From Shinella sp. UYSO24 (GTDB lineage: Bacteria > Pseudomonadota > Alphaproteobacteria > Rhizobiales > Rhizobiaceae), in the NCBI GenBank assembly GCA_902167985.1, contig CABHNZ010000004.1:124001-188000 (forward strand): 64,000 nt of DNA, given 5' to 3'. The notes beneath the pieces were generated by a model. The model searched no databases. It was not told the origin of the DNA and saw nothing but the letters and a program-made list of their open reading frames with translations. Shown in pieces: positions 46,984 through 56,131 of the stretch (positions within the stretch are counted from its first letter, which is position 1; each line of letters opens with the position of its first letter). Position numbers and translations under genes: made by a program.

Positions 46984-47328
46984 TCAGCGACGGGTCAGAA
47001 GCGCAAAAACGAAACCGATACCGGCTGCGATCGCAACCGACTGGATCGGGTTGGTACGGATCTGCTTTTCAAGATCGCGCTCGAAGGAAACCGCCTGTTC
47101 GCGCGCGGCCTCGACAACGCTGATCGAGGCATCGGCAGCCTCGTTTGCGGCGCGGCGGGCCTTGCCCTTGACTTCCTCTGCCTTGGCATTGCCGACGGCG
47201 GCAACGGTCTTGGCCAGCGAAGCAATGTCTTCACGCAGCTGGGCGATCTGTGCTTCGATATCGTTGGAATTGGCTGCGCCGTTACGGCTGCTCTTTGCTT
47301 CGGCCTGTGCGGTGCTGGTGGTCGCCAT
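46984..47328 (-). CDS. DUF883/ElaB-YqjD type ribosome- or membrane-associated protein
   Basis: 114 residues, intact. A polar N-terminus with an amphipathic coiled coil (about 25-85; IEAQIAQLREDIASL) precedes one C-terminal membrane helix (SVAIAAGIGFVFALL) ending in Arg-Arg. E. coli ElaB/YqjD are stationary-phase inner-membrane proteins that bind ribosomes. AGGAGATACC precedes the start. An exact EcfG promoter lies 189 nt upstream with no convincing gene between them, so it is a likely GSR target. Confidence 0.85.
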   Translation of the reverse strand: MATTSTAQAEAKSSRNGAANSNDIEAQIAQLREDIASLAKTVAAVGNAKAEEVKGKARRAANEAADASISVVEAAREQAVSFERDLEKQIRTNPIQSVAIAAGIGFVFALLTRR

Positions 47329-47516
47329 CGGTATCTCCTGTTCGCCGGAACTCTAGGTGCCGCAGATCTCTGCAGACATTGATGAAGCTCAAATCGCGCG
47401 GCTTCAAGGGCGAAAAAGACCGTCCGGGAAATTCCCGCAACACTGTTTCAACCGCCCCTCTTCCGCTTCGCCTTCGATGAAGGAGAAACGGGCCACGCTT
47501 TTTGCGTCGGGAGCGT

Positions 47517-47541
47517 AACGCAGCCTCTGCCGATTGGTTCC
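47517..47541 (-). promoter_or_regulatory. EcfG promoter of the DUF883 operon
   Basis: On the minus strand GGAAC (47541-47537), 16 nt, CGTT (47520-47517), an exact consensus. The first supported start codon downstream is the DUF883 gene at 47328, giving an unusually long leader of about 180 nt. A short open frame in between (ending at 47404) has no ribosome binding site. Confidence 0.75.
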
Positions 47542-47618
47542 ATCAAGGCGACAGCTTATCGACATCCGAATGGCCCGCGATGCCTGTTTTACAGGAGCGC
47601 GGGCATCCGGAAAATTCA

Positions 47619-49011
47619 TCAGGCGACAGGCGGTTCCGGCCAGGCCTTCACGCCGCCGGTCCAGTTTTCGAACACCTTGGAAAGCTTCAGCACCCGCATG
47701 TCGTCATAACGCGGGCCGACGATCTGCAAGCCGATCGGCATGCCGGAACGCGAATAGCCGCAATTGATCGAGGCGGCCGGCTGTTCCGACATGTTCCACG
47801 GCACCGTGTAGCAGATATGCTCGAAGGGCAGCGCCGGGTCATTGGTCGGCGAAGCCCAGTCGGCCGGATAGGAAACGACCGGATTGGTCGGCGAGAGAAC
47901 CGCATCCACCTTGGAGAACAGGGCGCCGCAGGTCTTGCGCATCTCAAGCGTCTGGTTGAAGCCATGCGCGGCTTCGACGCCGGTGACGGATGCCGCACCT
48001 TCCGCCCATTTGAAGATATAGGGCAGGATCTTCGCCTTGCGCTCGTCCGGCATGTTGCCGATCGTGCCCCAGAAACGGGCGCGCCAGAACTTGTCGAGAC
48101 CATCGAGCATCTCGCGCGTCAGCACCGGCTCGACCGGAACGACGATGGCGCCCGCCTGTTCGAAGAGCTTTGCCGCGGCAATCACCGCATCGCGCACTTC
48201 CTCGTCCAGCGGCAGACCGCAGCCGGAATCCATCATCAGGCCGATCGTCATGCCCTTGACGTCGATATCGAGATCCAGCCAGTTGAAATCGTTCGGCGGC
48301 AGGCCCATGCCGTCGCGCCAGTCGGGCCGCGAAAGCGTCGCCATCGAGATGGCGCTGTCTTCGACCGTACGGGTCATCGGGCCGGCGCAGCGGCCGACAT
48401 AGTAATTGTCGAGCGGGATGCGGCCCTGGCTCGGCTTGAAGCCGTAAAGCCCGGTCCAGCCGGCCGGAAGACGCACGGAGCCGCCGATATCGGTGCCGAT
48501 ATGCAGCGGACCGTAGCTTGCAGCGGCGGCAGCAGAGGCGCCGGCGCTCGAGCCGCCGGGGTTCTGCGTCAGATCCCAGGGATTGCGCGACAGGGCATGG
48601 AAGCTCGAAAGACCGGAAGACAGCATGCCGTAATCGGGCGCCGTCGTCTTTGCAAAGATCACCGCGCCATCCTCGCGCAGCCGCTCGGTGATCGGTGCGT
48701 CATGCGGTGACGGCACGAGATCGACGGCCGCCGTGCCGTTCGGCATCGGATCGCCCTTGGTGGCGACGAATTCCTTCAGCGTCACCGGAATGCCGTCGAG
48801 CAGACCCATCGTCTCGCCGCGGGCATAACGCTCGGTCGAGCCTTGGCCTGCGCCCTGGCACTTCCGGATTGTAGAGATAGAGCGCCGCGATATGCGGCTC
48901 GAAGGCTTCGACGCGCTCTTCCACGGCCACCCAATATTCCGAGGGCGACAGCTTGCGCGCCTTGTAGAGATCGAGCAATTCGCGGATGGAAAGCTTCAAT
49001 AGATCATTCAT
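47619..49011 (-). CDS. Amidase-signature hydrolase (frame broken near 48840 and 48860)
   Basis: About 464 residues after two one-base repairs. The Ser-cisSer-Lys triad is recognisable: Lys in IPVTLKEFVATKGD, the Ser-rich loop GGSSAGASAAAAASYG and the nucleophile region GTDIGGSVRLPAG. It hydrolyses an amide, as in GatA-like, indole-acetamide or peptide amidases; the substrate is not predictable. It is 29 nt downstream of a DppC permease and is the last gene of the operon started by the binding protein at 52492, so it may act on the imported compound. Confidence 0.87.
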
Positions 49012-49039
49012 CGCAATATCTTCTCTTTACGTCTGCAAA

Positions 49040-49858
49040 TCAGGATTTGTCGCGCGGGTCGAGCAGGTCGCGCAGACCGTCGCCCAGCATGTTGAGGCCG
49101 AGAACCGCAAGCGCGATCGCAAGGCCGGGCAGGATCGCAAGCCAGGGCGCGATGCCGAGGAATGTCTGCGCATCGGCAAGCATGCGGCCCCAGGTCGGTG
49201 CCGGCGGCGGCATGCCGAGACCGAGGAAGGAGAGGCCCGCTTCGGTGAGGATCGCAAGCCCGAGCTGGATCGTCACCTGCACGATGATCTGGTTGGAAAT
49301 GTTCGGCAGAACATGCACGAGCGTGATCGTGCCCTTCGAGCGGCCGATCCCGACCGCCGCCATCACATAGTCACGCGTCCAGATCTGCAATGCAGCGCTG
49401 AGCGTCAGGCGGGCAAACACCGGCACCATGAACACGGCAATCGCGATGATCGCGGTAAATCGCCCCGAGCCGAGGAAGGCGCCGAGCATCATCGCAGACA
49501 GGATCGGCGGCACGGCGAAGATGATATCGCAGCCGCGCATGATGACGATCTCGAACCAGCCGCGATACATGGCAACGATGACGCCAACCGCCGTGCCGAC
49601 ACTGGCGCCGATCAGCACTGCCAGAATGGAGGTGGAGAGCGAGTTCCACGCGCCGACCATCAGCGCCGAGGCAAGGTCGCGGCCGAACTGGTCGGTACCG
49701 AGGAAGCCGTAGGCGAGCGGCGGCTGCAATTTATGCAGGATGTTCATCTTCGTCGGCGGCTGCGGCGTCCAGACAAGCGAGACGAGCGCCACGATGACGA
49801 GGATGGCGGTGATGACGAGGCCGGTGAGAAAAATCGGACGACGGAGGATCTTCTTCAT
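49040..49858 (-). CDS. Peptide-type ABC permease, DppC
   Basis: 272 residues, intact, with the OppC N-terminal helix, the GFLGTDQFGRDLASALM motif (about residues 51-67) and the coupling helix DYVMAAVGIGRSKGTITLVH. It overlaps the DppB gene by four bases and pairs with it. No ATPase is encoded in this operon; the DppD/DppF pair at 53611-55205 is the nearest candidate partner. Confidence 0.9.
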   Translation of the reverse strand: MKKILRRPIFLTGLVITAILVIVALVSLVWTPQPPTKMNILHKLQPPLAYGFLGTDQFGRDLASALMVGAWNSLSTSILAVLIGASVGTAVGVIVAMYRGWFEIVIMRGCDIIFAVPPILSAMMLGAFLGSGRFTAIIAIAVFMVPVFARLTLSAALQIWTRDYVMAAVGIGRSKGTITLVHVLPNISNQIIVQVTIQLGLAILTEAGLSFLGLGMPPPAPTWGRMLADAQTFLGIAPWLAILPGLAIALAVLGLNMLGDGLRDLLDPRDKS

Positions 49859-50805
49859 CGCGCACCTGCCCGAAGACGCGGATCGATGAGGAGATAGACG
49901 AGGTCGACGATGAAATTCATGACAATGACCAGCGCCGAGAAGAACAGGACGACATCCTGCATGACGACGATGTCACGCTGCGACAGCGCCTGATAGGCGA
50001 GCCGTCCGAGCCCCGGCAGATTGAAGACGTTTTCGACGAGCACGGCGCCCGCGATGAGAAAGGTGAATTGCAGGCCGATCATGGTGACGACGGGCACGAG
50101 CGCATTCGGCACGGCATGGCGCCAGATCGCGGTATTCTCGCTGATCCCCTTGGCGCGCGCGGTGCGGACGAAATCCTCGTTCATCACTTCCAGCACGGCG
50201 GCACGCGCAACGCGGGTCAAAACCCCCGCCTGCGGCAGCGCCAGTGCGATGGCCGGCATGACAAGCGCCTTCAGGCCCTCGCCAAAACCCTCGCTCCAGC
50301 CGGGAAACCCGCCGGCCGGCATCAAGCCGAGCATGGTGGAAAAGACGATGATCAGCAGCAGCCCGACCCAGAAGGCCGGCAGCGCGATGCTGATATAGGA
50401 GAAGAAGCCGGCAATGACATCGAACAGGCCGTTATGCTTGCGCGCCGCCTGCACGCCGAGCGGCACGGCAATCGCGACCGAGATGACGACGGCAATCAGC
50501 GCCAGCGGAATGGTGACGGCGAGCCTGTCGGCGATCAGGCCTGCAACGGGAACGCCATAGGTATAGGAACGGCCGAGATCGCCATGCAGCACGCCGGTGA
50601 GCCACGCCAGATAGCGCACGGGAAGCGGCTGATCGAGCCCGAGTTCGGCGCGAAGTGCTGCCAGCGTATCCGGGCTTGCCGATGTGCCGAGCATGATCGC
50701 TGCCGGATCGCCCGGCAGAAGGTTCATGACGAAGAAGATCAGCACCGAAACCACCAGCAGCGTCACGACGAGGCTGACGATCCGGCGGATGAGAATTGCA
50801 ATCAT
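49855..50805 (-). CDS. Peptide-type ABC permease, DppB
   Basis: 316 residues, intact, six membrane helices. The N-terminal MIAILIRRIVSLVVTLLVVS and the coupling segment EDFVRTARAKGISENTAIWR are typical of DppB proteins. It is separated from the binding-protein gene by 159 nt holding two overlapping hairpins. Confidence 0.9.
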   Translation of the reverse strand: MIAILIRRIVSLVVTLLVVSVLIFFVMNLLPGDPAAIMLGTSASPDTLAALRAELGLDQPLPVRYLAWLTGVLHGDLGRSYTYGVPVAGLIADRLAVTIPLALIAVVISVAIAVPLGVQAARKHNGLFDVIAGFFSYISIALPAFWVGLLLIIVFSTMLGLMPAGGFPGWSEGFGEGLKALVMPAIALALPQAGVLTRVARAAVLEVMNEDFVRTARAKGISENTAIWRHAVPNALVPVVTMIGLQFTFLIAGAVLVENVFNLPGLGRLAYQALSQRDIVVMQDVVLFFSALVIVMNFIVDLVYLLIDPRLRAGAR

Positions 50806-50907
50806 CGAGGGTTGTTACCGTGTCTTTTCATGTCTGTGCGCGGATGAAGATCGGCACTCCGGCCCGCTATCATCCGCCGCCAAAACCCGCCATCAGCTCA
50901 CTATCAG

Positions 50908-50945
50908 CGAGTGCGGGCACCTTCTCCCCGCACTCGGGGAGAAGG
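50908..50945 (-). repeat. Two mutually exclusive hairpins between binding protein and permease
   Basis: CGAGTGCGGG (50908-50917) pairs with CCCGCACTCG (50927-50936). Alternatively CCTTCTCCCC (50920-50929) pairs with GGGGAGAAGG (50936-50945). Both stems are perfect 10-mers and share bases, so only one can form at a time. The second stem resembles a palindrome frequent between genes of Rhizobiaceae. Confidence 0.7.
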
Positions 50946-50964
50946 GAATTCGCGTCAGGGAAAA

Positions 50965-52492
50965 TCACTCTTCCCAATGCACGTCGGTCAGAACGTTGGA
51001 CGGGATCGGCTCGTTGGCCCAGAGACCCTTGAGCTTGGCATCCCAGATCCCGAGCTTCGGCATGACGAAGAGGAAGAGCGACGGCACGTCATTGGCGAGA
51101 ATGGTCTGCGCCTCGCCATAGAGCTTGTCCTGTTCGGCCGGATCGGCAGTCGCCTCTACCTTCGCCAGAACCTCGTTGAGGCCGGGTTCTTGTAGTTGAA
51201 GTAGTAGGGATCACGCGAATAGATATCGATGTCCATCGGCTCCGAATGGGCGACGATGGTCATGTCGTAATCGGTGCCCTTCATCACGTCGGAGACCCAC
51301 TTGGCCGGAAATTCCGTCGTTTCGATATTCATCGTCACGCCGATTTCGGCAAACAGTGCCTGCAGAACCTGGGCGCTGCGCTGGGCATAGGCCATCTGCG
51401 GCGCCTTCATGGTGAAGGTGAAACCGTTCGGATAGCCGGCCTCGGCGAGCAGCTTCTTCGCCTTCTCGACATCATAGGGATAGTGCCGGTCAGGTCCTTG
51501 TAGCCGCGGTCGTTCGGCGTGTAATGGCTGCCGATCGGCGTACCGTAACCGGACCATGCGCCTTCGATCAGCGTCTTGCGATCGACGGCCATCATCAGCG
51601 CCTGCCGCACGCGCTTGTCGGTGAACGGCTTGCGGGCATTGTTCATGCCGGCAACCACCTTCATTTCGGTATTGCCGATGACGGTCGCGAGCTTCTTGTT
51701 GCTCTCGAAAGTCTTTACCAGTTCCGGCGCACCGAATTCCGGAAACGCATCGACGTCACCGGCGGTCAGCGCCGCTGCCTGCGCCTGCGGATCGTTGATG
51801 AAGCGGAAGGTCGCGGTCTCGATCTTCAGCGAAACGGCCTTGTTCCAGTAATCGGGGTTCTTGGCGAGCTGAACCTTCGCACCCTTTTCCCAGCTGACGA
51901 ACTTCATCGGGCCGGTACCGACAGGCGTGGTCTTGTCGTCGGCAGCCGACTTCGGCTCGACCATGCTGAAGGCCGGCCAGCCGAGCCAGTAGAGAAGGCT
52001 GCCTGCCGGCTGCTTCAGCTTCAGAACCAGCGTCGTCGCATCCGGCGTCTCGATCGCCTCGATCGACGAGAGGTAACGCTTCTGCGGATTGACGCTGTCT
52101 GCGCCGCGGGCGCGGTCCAGCGTGTATTTCGCCGTGGAAGAATCGAAGGCCACGCCGTTGTGGAATTTCACACCGTCATGCAGCTTGAACGTATAGGTCT
52201 TGCCATCCGGCGAGATCGTCCAGCTTTCGGCAAGTTCCGGCACGATCTTGCCGGTCTTGTCGATGGTCGTCAGCCCCTCGAAGACATTCTGCCATGTCAC
52301 CTGGCCGATGGCGACAGGTGCTGCGATCGTCGGATCGAGCCCGGTCGGCTCCACCGACATGCCGATCGTGACGGAAGTCTTCGCCGCGGCCTGCGCCCCG
52401 CCCATGGCGGCCAGAAGCCCCATGCCGGCAACGGCGGCAAAGACCGCACCCTTCAGCGAAAAGGCCGAAGCCTTCAAAATTGTTCTGCCCAT
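50965..52492 (-). CDS. Peptide-type ABC binding protein, SBP family 5 (frame broken near 51486 and 51183)
   Basis: About 509 residues after repair. A signal peptide (about 1-37) is followed by TSVTIGMSVEPTGLDPTIAA and family 5 motifs (WTISPDGKTYTFKLHDGVKF, VRQALMMAVDRKTLIEG). Two one-base losses, GGC(C)AC near 51486 and GGCC(C)TC near 51183, are repaired to give DLTGHYPYDVEKAKKLL and NPALNEVLAKVEA. It ends SNVLTDVHWEE. The gene order binding protein, DppB, DppC, amidase suggests uptake and hydrolysis of an amide or peptide. Confidence 0.87.
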
Positions 52493-52635
52493 CGAATGTC
52501 CCCTTCTGGAGGACGCCCCGGCATGATCGGCTGTCGCCGGAGCGTCGTTTTGCCAAGAGTGTTGCATTGTGCATGTGCACACACAATGCAGAATTTTGTG
52601 TGCCCCGTGTAGCGCAAACCGCTACACGGATCTTC

Positions 52636-53591
52636 CTAGCTCGCCGCCGCTCCCTGGCGCCGGTTGCGGCGCGGCACGCCGCGCATGAAAGCCTCCATGA
52701 AATCCACCAGTTTGCTGGCGGCAAACGACAATTGCCGGTCGGGCGAGATGCAGAGATCGATCGAGACCCGCAGCGCCGAACCGGCTGCAAGCGGCACCGC
52801 ACGCATCATCCCCGCCTCGATCTCGCGCTGCACGGTAAGCGCCGGAAGGAAGGTGATGGCCGCATTGCGCAACACCAGTTCCCGCAGCATTTCGAGCGAG
52901 CTGGTGACGAAACCGGATCAAGCACCAGCCCCTTCTTGGAAAACAGCTCCTCGAAGGCCTGCCGCGCCGCAAAGGTCTTGTCCGGCAGCGCAATCGGCAA
53001 ATGCGCCACGTCGCGCAGCGACAATTCGGCATTATGCGCCATCGGGTGGCCGGCAGCCATCACCACGTCATAGACCATTTCAGAGCGCAGCCGCACCTTG
53101 ACATTGGGCATGATCTTCGGCGCAAACAGTGACACGGTGATGTCGGCCTCTGCAGCGGCCAGCGCCTCCATCGCCTCGCGGGCGCTGCCGATCGACACTT
53201 CGAACCGGAGTTTGGGATAGCGCAGGCTGAATTCGGCAAGCACCGGCGCAATCAGATTGGCAACGGTGGCACCCGCCGCCGAAATCACCACCCTCCCCCG
53301 CTGCAAGCCCTGCAGGTCATCGATCAGCTGATGGACATGCTCGAGCTCGCGCAGCGTGCGCCCGGCGCGCGCCGCAAGCAGCTCGCCCGCAGCCGTCAGC
53401 CTGATGCCGCGATTGCTGCGCTCCACCAGAGGCGTGCCGAAATAATGTTCGAGGTTCTCGATCTGCCGCGACACGGCGGTCGCCGCGACATTGAGATTTT
53501 CGGCGGCGGCGCGCATCGAGTTGGTACGCACCAGTTCGTCGAAATACATCAGGCGCGTAGCTGCATGCGCGTCCGGTTTCCTTCCGGTCAA
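52636..53591 (-). CDS. LysR-family transcriptional regulator (frame broken near 52915)
   Basis: About 318 residues from TTG 53591 (LTGRKPDAHAATRLMYF); ATG 53549 is an alternative. The winged helix is at about 15-75 (SMRAAAENLNVAATAVSRQI, then YFGTPLVERSNRGIRLTAAG), followed by the periplasmic-binding-protein-like effector domain. One base lost near 52915 (GGGTTTCG to GGTTTCG) is repaired to FVTSSLEMLREL. It lies between two peptide transport operons on the same strand, 143 nt upstream of the binding protein at 52492, and is the probable activator of that operon. Confidence 0.82.
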
Positions 53592-53610
53592 AGAATAAGT
53601 CTGAGCCCCC

Positions 53611-54372
53611 TCAGCCGCTTGCCTGGTTTCGGCGAAACCCTTCGCTGGCGACGAGAAGCTGGCGCGTATAATCGGCGGAAAACTCTCTGTTGACCAGCGC
53701 CTCGGCGGCAATCGTTTCCACCACCTTGCCGCCGCGCATCACGGCCAGCCGCTCGCACATGTGATGCACGACGCCGAGATCGTGGCTGACCATCAGGAAG
53801 GTCAGCTTCCGGTCGCGCCGCACCTGTTCGAGCAGGTTCAGCACTTCCGCCTGCACCGAGGCATCGAGCGCCGAGGTCGGCTCGTCGAGCAGCAGAACCT
53901 GCGGCTCGACGATCAATGCACGCGCAATCGCCACACGCTGGCGCTGCCCGCCGGAGAGCTGGTGCGGATAGCGAAAACGGAAACCGTTGCCGAGCCCCAC
54001 CTCGTCCAGCGCACGGCTGATCTTCGCCTCACTGTCGGCAATACCGTGGATCGCCAGCGGTTCCAGAAGCAGCCGGTCGATCGTCTGGCGCGGATGCAGC
54101 GACCCGTAAGGATCCTGAAACACCATCTGCACATTGCGATAGAAAGCCTTGCTGCGGCTCTTGCCCGAAAGCGTCTCGCCGGAAACCGTGATCTCGCCAT
54201 CGACGACAGGGGCAAGCCCCGCAATCGCCCGCAGCAAGGTCGATTTTCCCGAGCCGCTTTCACCGACGAGACCGAAGGACTGCCCCTCTTCCACATCGAT
54301 GCTCACATGATCGAGCGCATAGAAATCGTCATAGACGACGCAGAGGTTCTTGGCGGAAAGTGCCGTCTTCAT
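53611..54372 (-). CDS. Peptide ABC ATPase, DppF type
   Basis: 253 residues, intact. Walker [14 protein letters not shown] (about 37-49), signature [15 protein letters not shown] and Walker B VLLLDEPTSALDA are complete. The ATG overlaps the DppD stop codon by four bases. It ends 20 nt from the LysR start. It probably serves the permeases encoded just upstream and may also serve the ATPase-less operon at 47619-52492. Confidence 0.92.
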   Translation of the reverse strand: MKTALSAKNLCVVYDDFYALDHVSIDVEEGQSFGLVGESGSGKSTLLRAIAGLAPVVDGEITVSGETLSGKSRSKAFYRNVQMVFQDPYGSLHPRQTIDRLLLEPLAIHGIADSEAKISRALDEVGLGNGFRFRYPHQLSGGQRQRVAIARALIVEPQVLLLDEPTSALDASVQAEVLNLLEQVRRDRKLTFLMVSHDLGVVHHMCERLAVMRGGKVVETIAAEALVNREFSADYTRQLLVASEGFRRNQASG

Positions 54373-55205
54373 AGCGCCCACTCCGGCTTGCGATCGAGAA
54401 CGGGAAGCGGATGGCGGTCTGCGCCGATCTCCGGCATGCAGCTCAAAAGCCCCTGCGTATAGGGATGCTTGGCATTTTTCAGATCCGCTGCTGCCAGCTC
54501 CTCCACCACCCTTCCGGCATACATGACGAGCACGCGGTCGCAGAAGGAGGAGACGAGCCTGAGATCATGGCTGACGAAGATCAGCCCCATGCCGCGTTCC
54601 GAGACGAGCTTGTCCATGATGCCGAGCACCTCGAGCTGCACCGTCACATCGAGCGCCGAGGTCGGCTCGTCGGCAATCAGCAGTTCCGGCCCGGCAATCA
54701 GCATCATGGCGATCATGACGCGCTGGCCCATACCACCCGAGACTTCATGCGGATGCAGCGCAAAGACGCGTTCCGGATCACGGATCTGCACCGCCTCCAG
54801 CATCTTCAGGACGCGCTCGCGGGCTTCTTTCTTGTCGATCTTCTCATGCGCCCTGAGCGTCTCCATGATCTGCTTGCCGATCGGCATCACCGGATCGAGC
54901 GAATATTTCGGATCCTGCAGCACCATGGCGATGCGTTTTCCGCGCAAGGCCCGGCGCTCCCTGTCCGATGCGGAAAGAAGATCGATGCCGGAGAAATTCA
55001 GCCGGTCAGCCGTTACGAGGCCAGAAGGCGGCGTCAGCCCCATGATGGCGCGGCCGGTCTGCGACTTGCCCGAGCCGCTTTCGCCGACAATACCGAGGCG
55101 TTCCTTCCCCAATGTGAAGGAAACGCCGCGCACTGCCTCCACCACGCCGGTGCGGGTAGGGTAACGGACCTTGAGGTTTTCGACGGTCAGAAGTGGTTGC
55201 GTCAT
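54369..55205 (-). CDS. Peptide ABC ATPase, DppD type
   Basis: 278 residues, intact. Walker [14 protein letters not shown], signature VSGGMGQRVMIAMML and Walker [14 protein letters not shown] are present, with the C-terminal HPYTQGLLSCMP oligopeptide-transport segment. The signature Gly-Met (VSGGMGQ in place of LSGGQ) is normal for DppD. It overlaps both neighbours by four bases, a tightly coupled operon. Confidence 0.92.
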   Translation of the reverse strand: MTQPLLTVENLKVRYPTRTGVVEAVRGVSFTLGKERLGIVGESGSGKSQTGRAIMGLTPPSGLVTADRLNFSGIDLLSASDRERRALRGKRIAMVLQDPKYSLDPVMPIGKQIMETLRAHEKIDKKEARERVLKMLEAVQIRDPERVFALHPHEVSGGMGQRVMIAMMLIAGPELLIADEPTSALDVTVQLEVLGIMDKLVSERGMGLIFVSHDLRLVSSFCDRVLVMYAGRVVEELAAADLKNAKHPYTQGLLSCMPEIGADRHPLPVLDRKPEWAL

Positions 55206-56131
55206 TGCGTGCCCTCCCGCGGATCGAGCGCATCGCGAAGGCCGTCACCCAGAAGGTTGAAGCCGAGCGAGACGACGAGAATGGCGATCCCCGGCATGGC
55301 GGCAACCCACCACTGGTCGAGAATGAAGCGACGGCCATCGGCAATCATCGCGCCCCATTCCGGCAGCGGCGGCTGGGCGCCGAGCCCGAGGAAGCCGAGA
55401 CCGGCAGCCGTCAGGATGATCCCCGCCATGTCGAGCGTCACGCGCACGATCAGCGACGACATGCAGAGCGGAATGATATGACGAAGCACAATGCGGACCG
55501 GCGAGGCCCCCATCAGCTTCACCACCGAGATATAGTCCGAATTGCGCACCGTGATCGTCTCGGCCCGCGCGATACGGGCATAAGGCGGCCATGAGGTGAT
55601 GGCGATCGCGATGATCGCATTCTGGATGCCCGGCCCGAGTGCGGCGACGAAGGCCAGCGCCAGAACCAGTTTCGGGAAGGCGAGGAAAATATCGGTGATC
55701 CGCATCAGCACGGCATCCACCCAGCCGCCGGCATAGCCGGAGACAGTACCGACGATCAGCCCGATCGGCGCAGAGATGATCGCGACGAGCACGACGACGA
55801 GCAGCGTCCAGCGCGAACCATAGAGAAGCCGCGAGAGAATATCGCGACCCTGATCATCCGTACCGAGCAGGAAAGAGCCCGTGCCCGGCGGCAGAAGCCG
55901 CGAACCGGCAAGATCGCCGATCACGGCCGAATGCGGCGCAAGCAGATCGGCAAAGGCGGCAATCAGAATGAGCGCCACAATGATGCCGAGCCCAAGCAGC
56001 GCCAGCCGGTTGGCGGAAAACCGCCGCCATGTGACATAGGCCCGGCCGAGCTGCGCCTGCCGGCGCGATGTCGGCCGCTCCGACAAGAGCCATTCGCGGC
56101 TATAGGGTTTCAAATTCTCTACCGTACTCAT
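55202..56131 (-). CDS. Peptide ABC permease, DppC type
   Basis: 309 residues, intact. A cytoplasmic N-terminal tail, the first helix (about 44-66), FLLGTDDQGRDILSRLLYGS and the coupling helix DYISVVKLMGASPVRIVLRH are all visible. The start at 56131 overlaps the DppB stop codon. Confidence 0.92.
   Translation of the reverse strand: MSTVENLKPYSREWLLSERPTSRRQAQLGRAYVTWRRFSANRLALLGLGIIVALILIAAFADLLAPHSAVIGDLAGSRLLPPGTGSFLLGTDDQGRDILSRLLYGSRWTLLVVVLVAIISAPIGLIVGTVSGYAGGWVDAVLMRITDIFLAFPKLVLALAFVAALGPGIQNAIIAIAITSWPPYARIARAETITVRNSDYISVVKLMGASPVRIVLRHIIPLCMSSLIVRVTLDMAGIILTAAGLGFLGLGAQPPLPEWGAMIADGRRFILDQWWVAAMPGIAILVVSLGFNLLGDGLRDALDPREGTQ

Noticed and set aside
47404-47510. Short minus-strand ORF between the EcfG promoter and the DUF883 gene
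   Set aside because: No ribosome binding site, no recognisable protein features; more likely a long leader.
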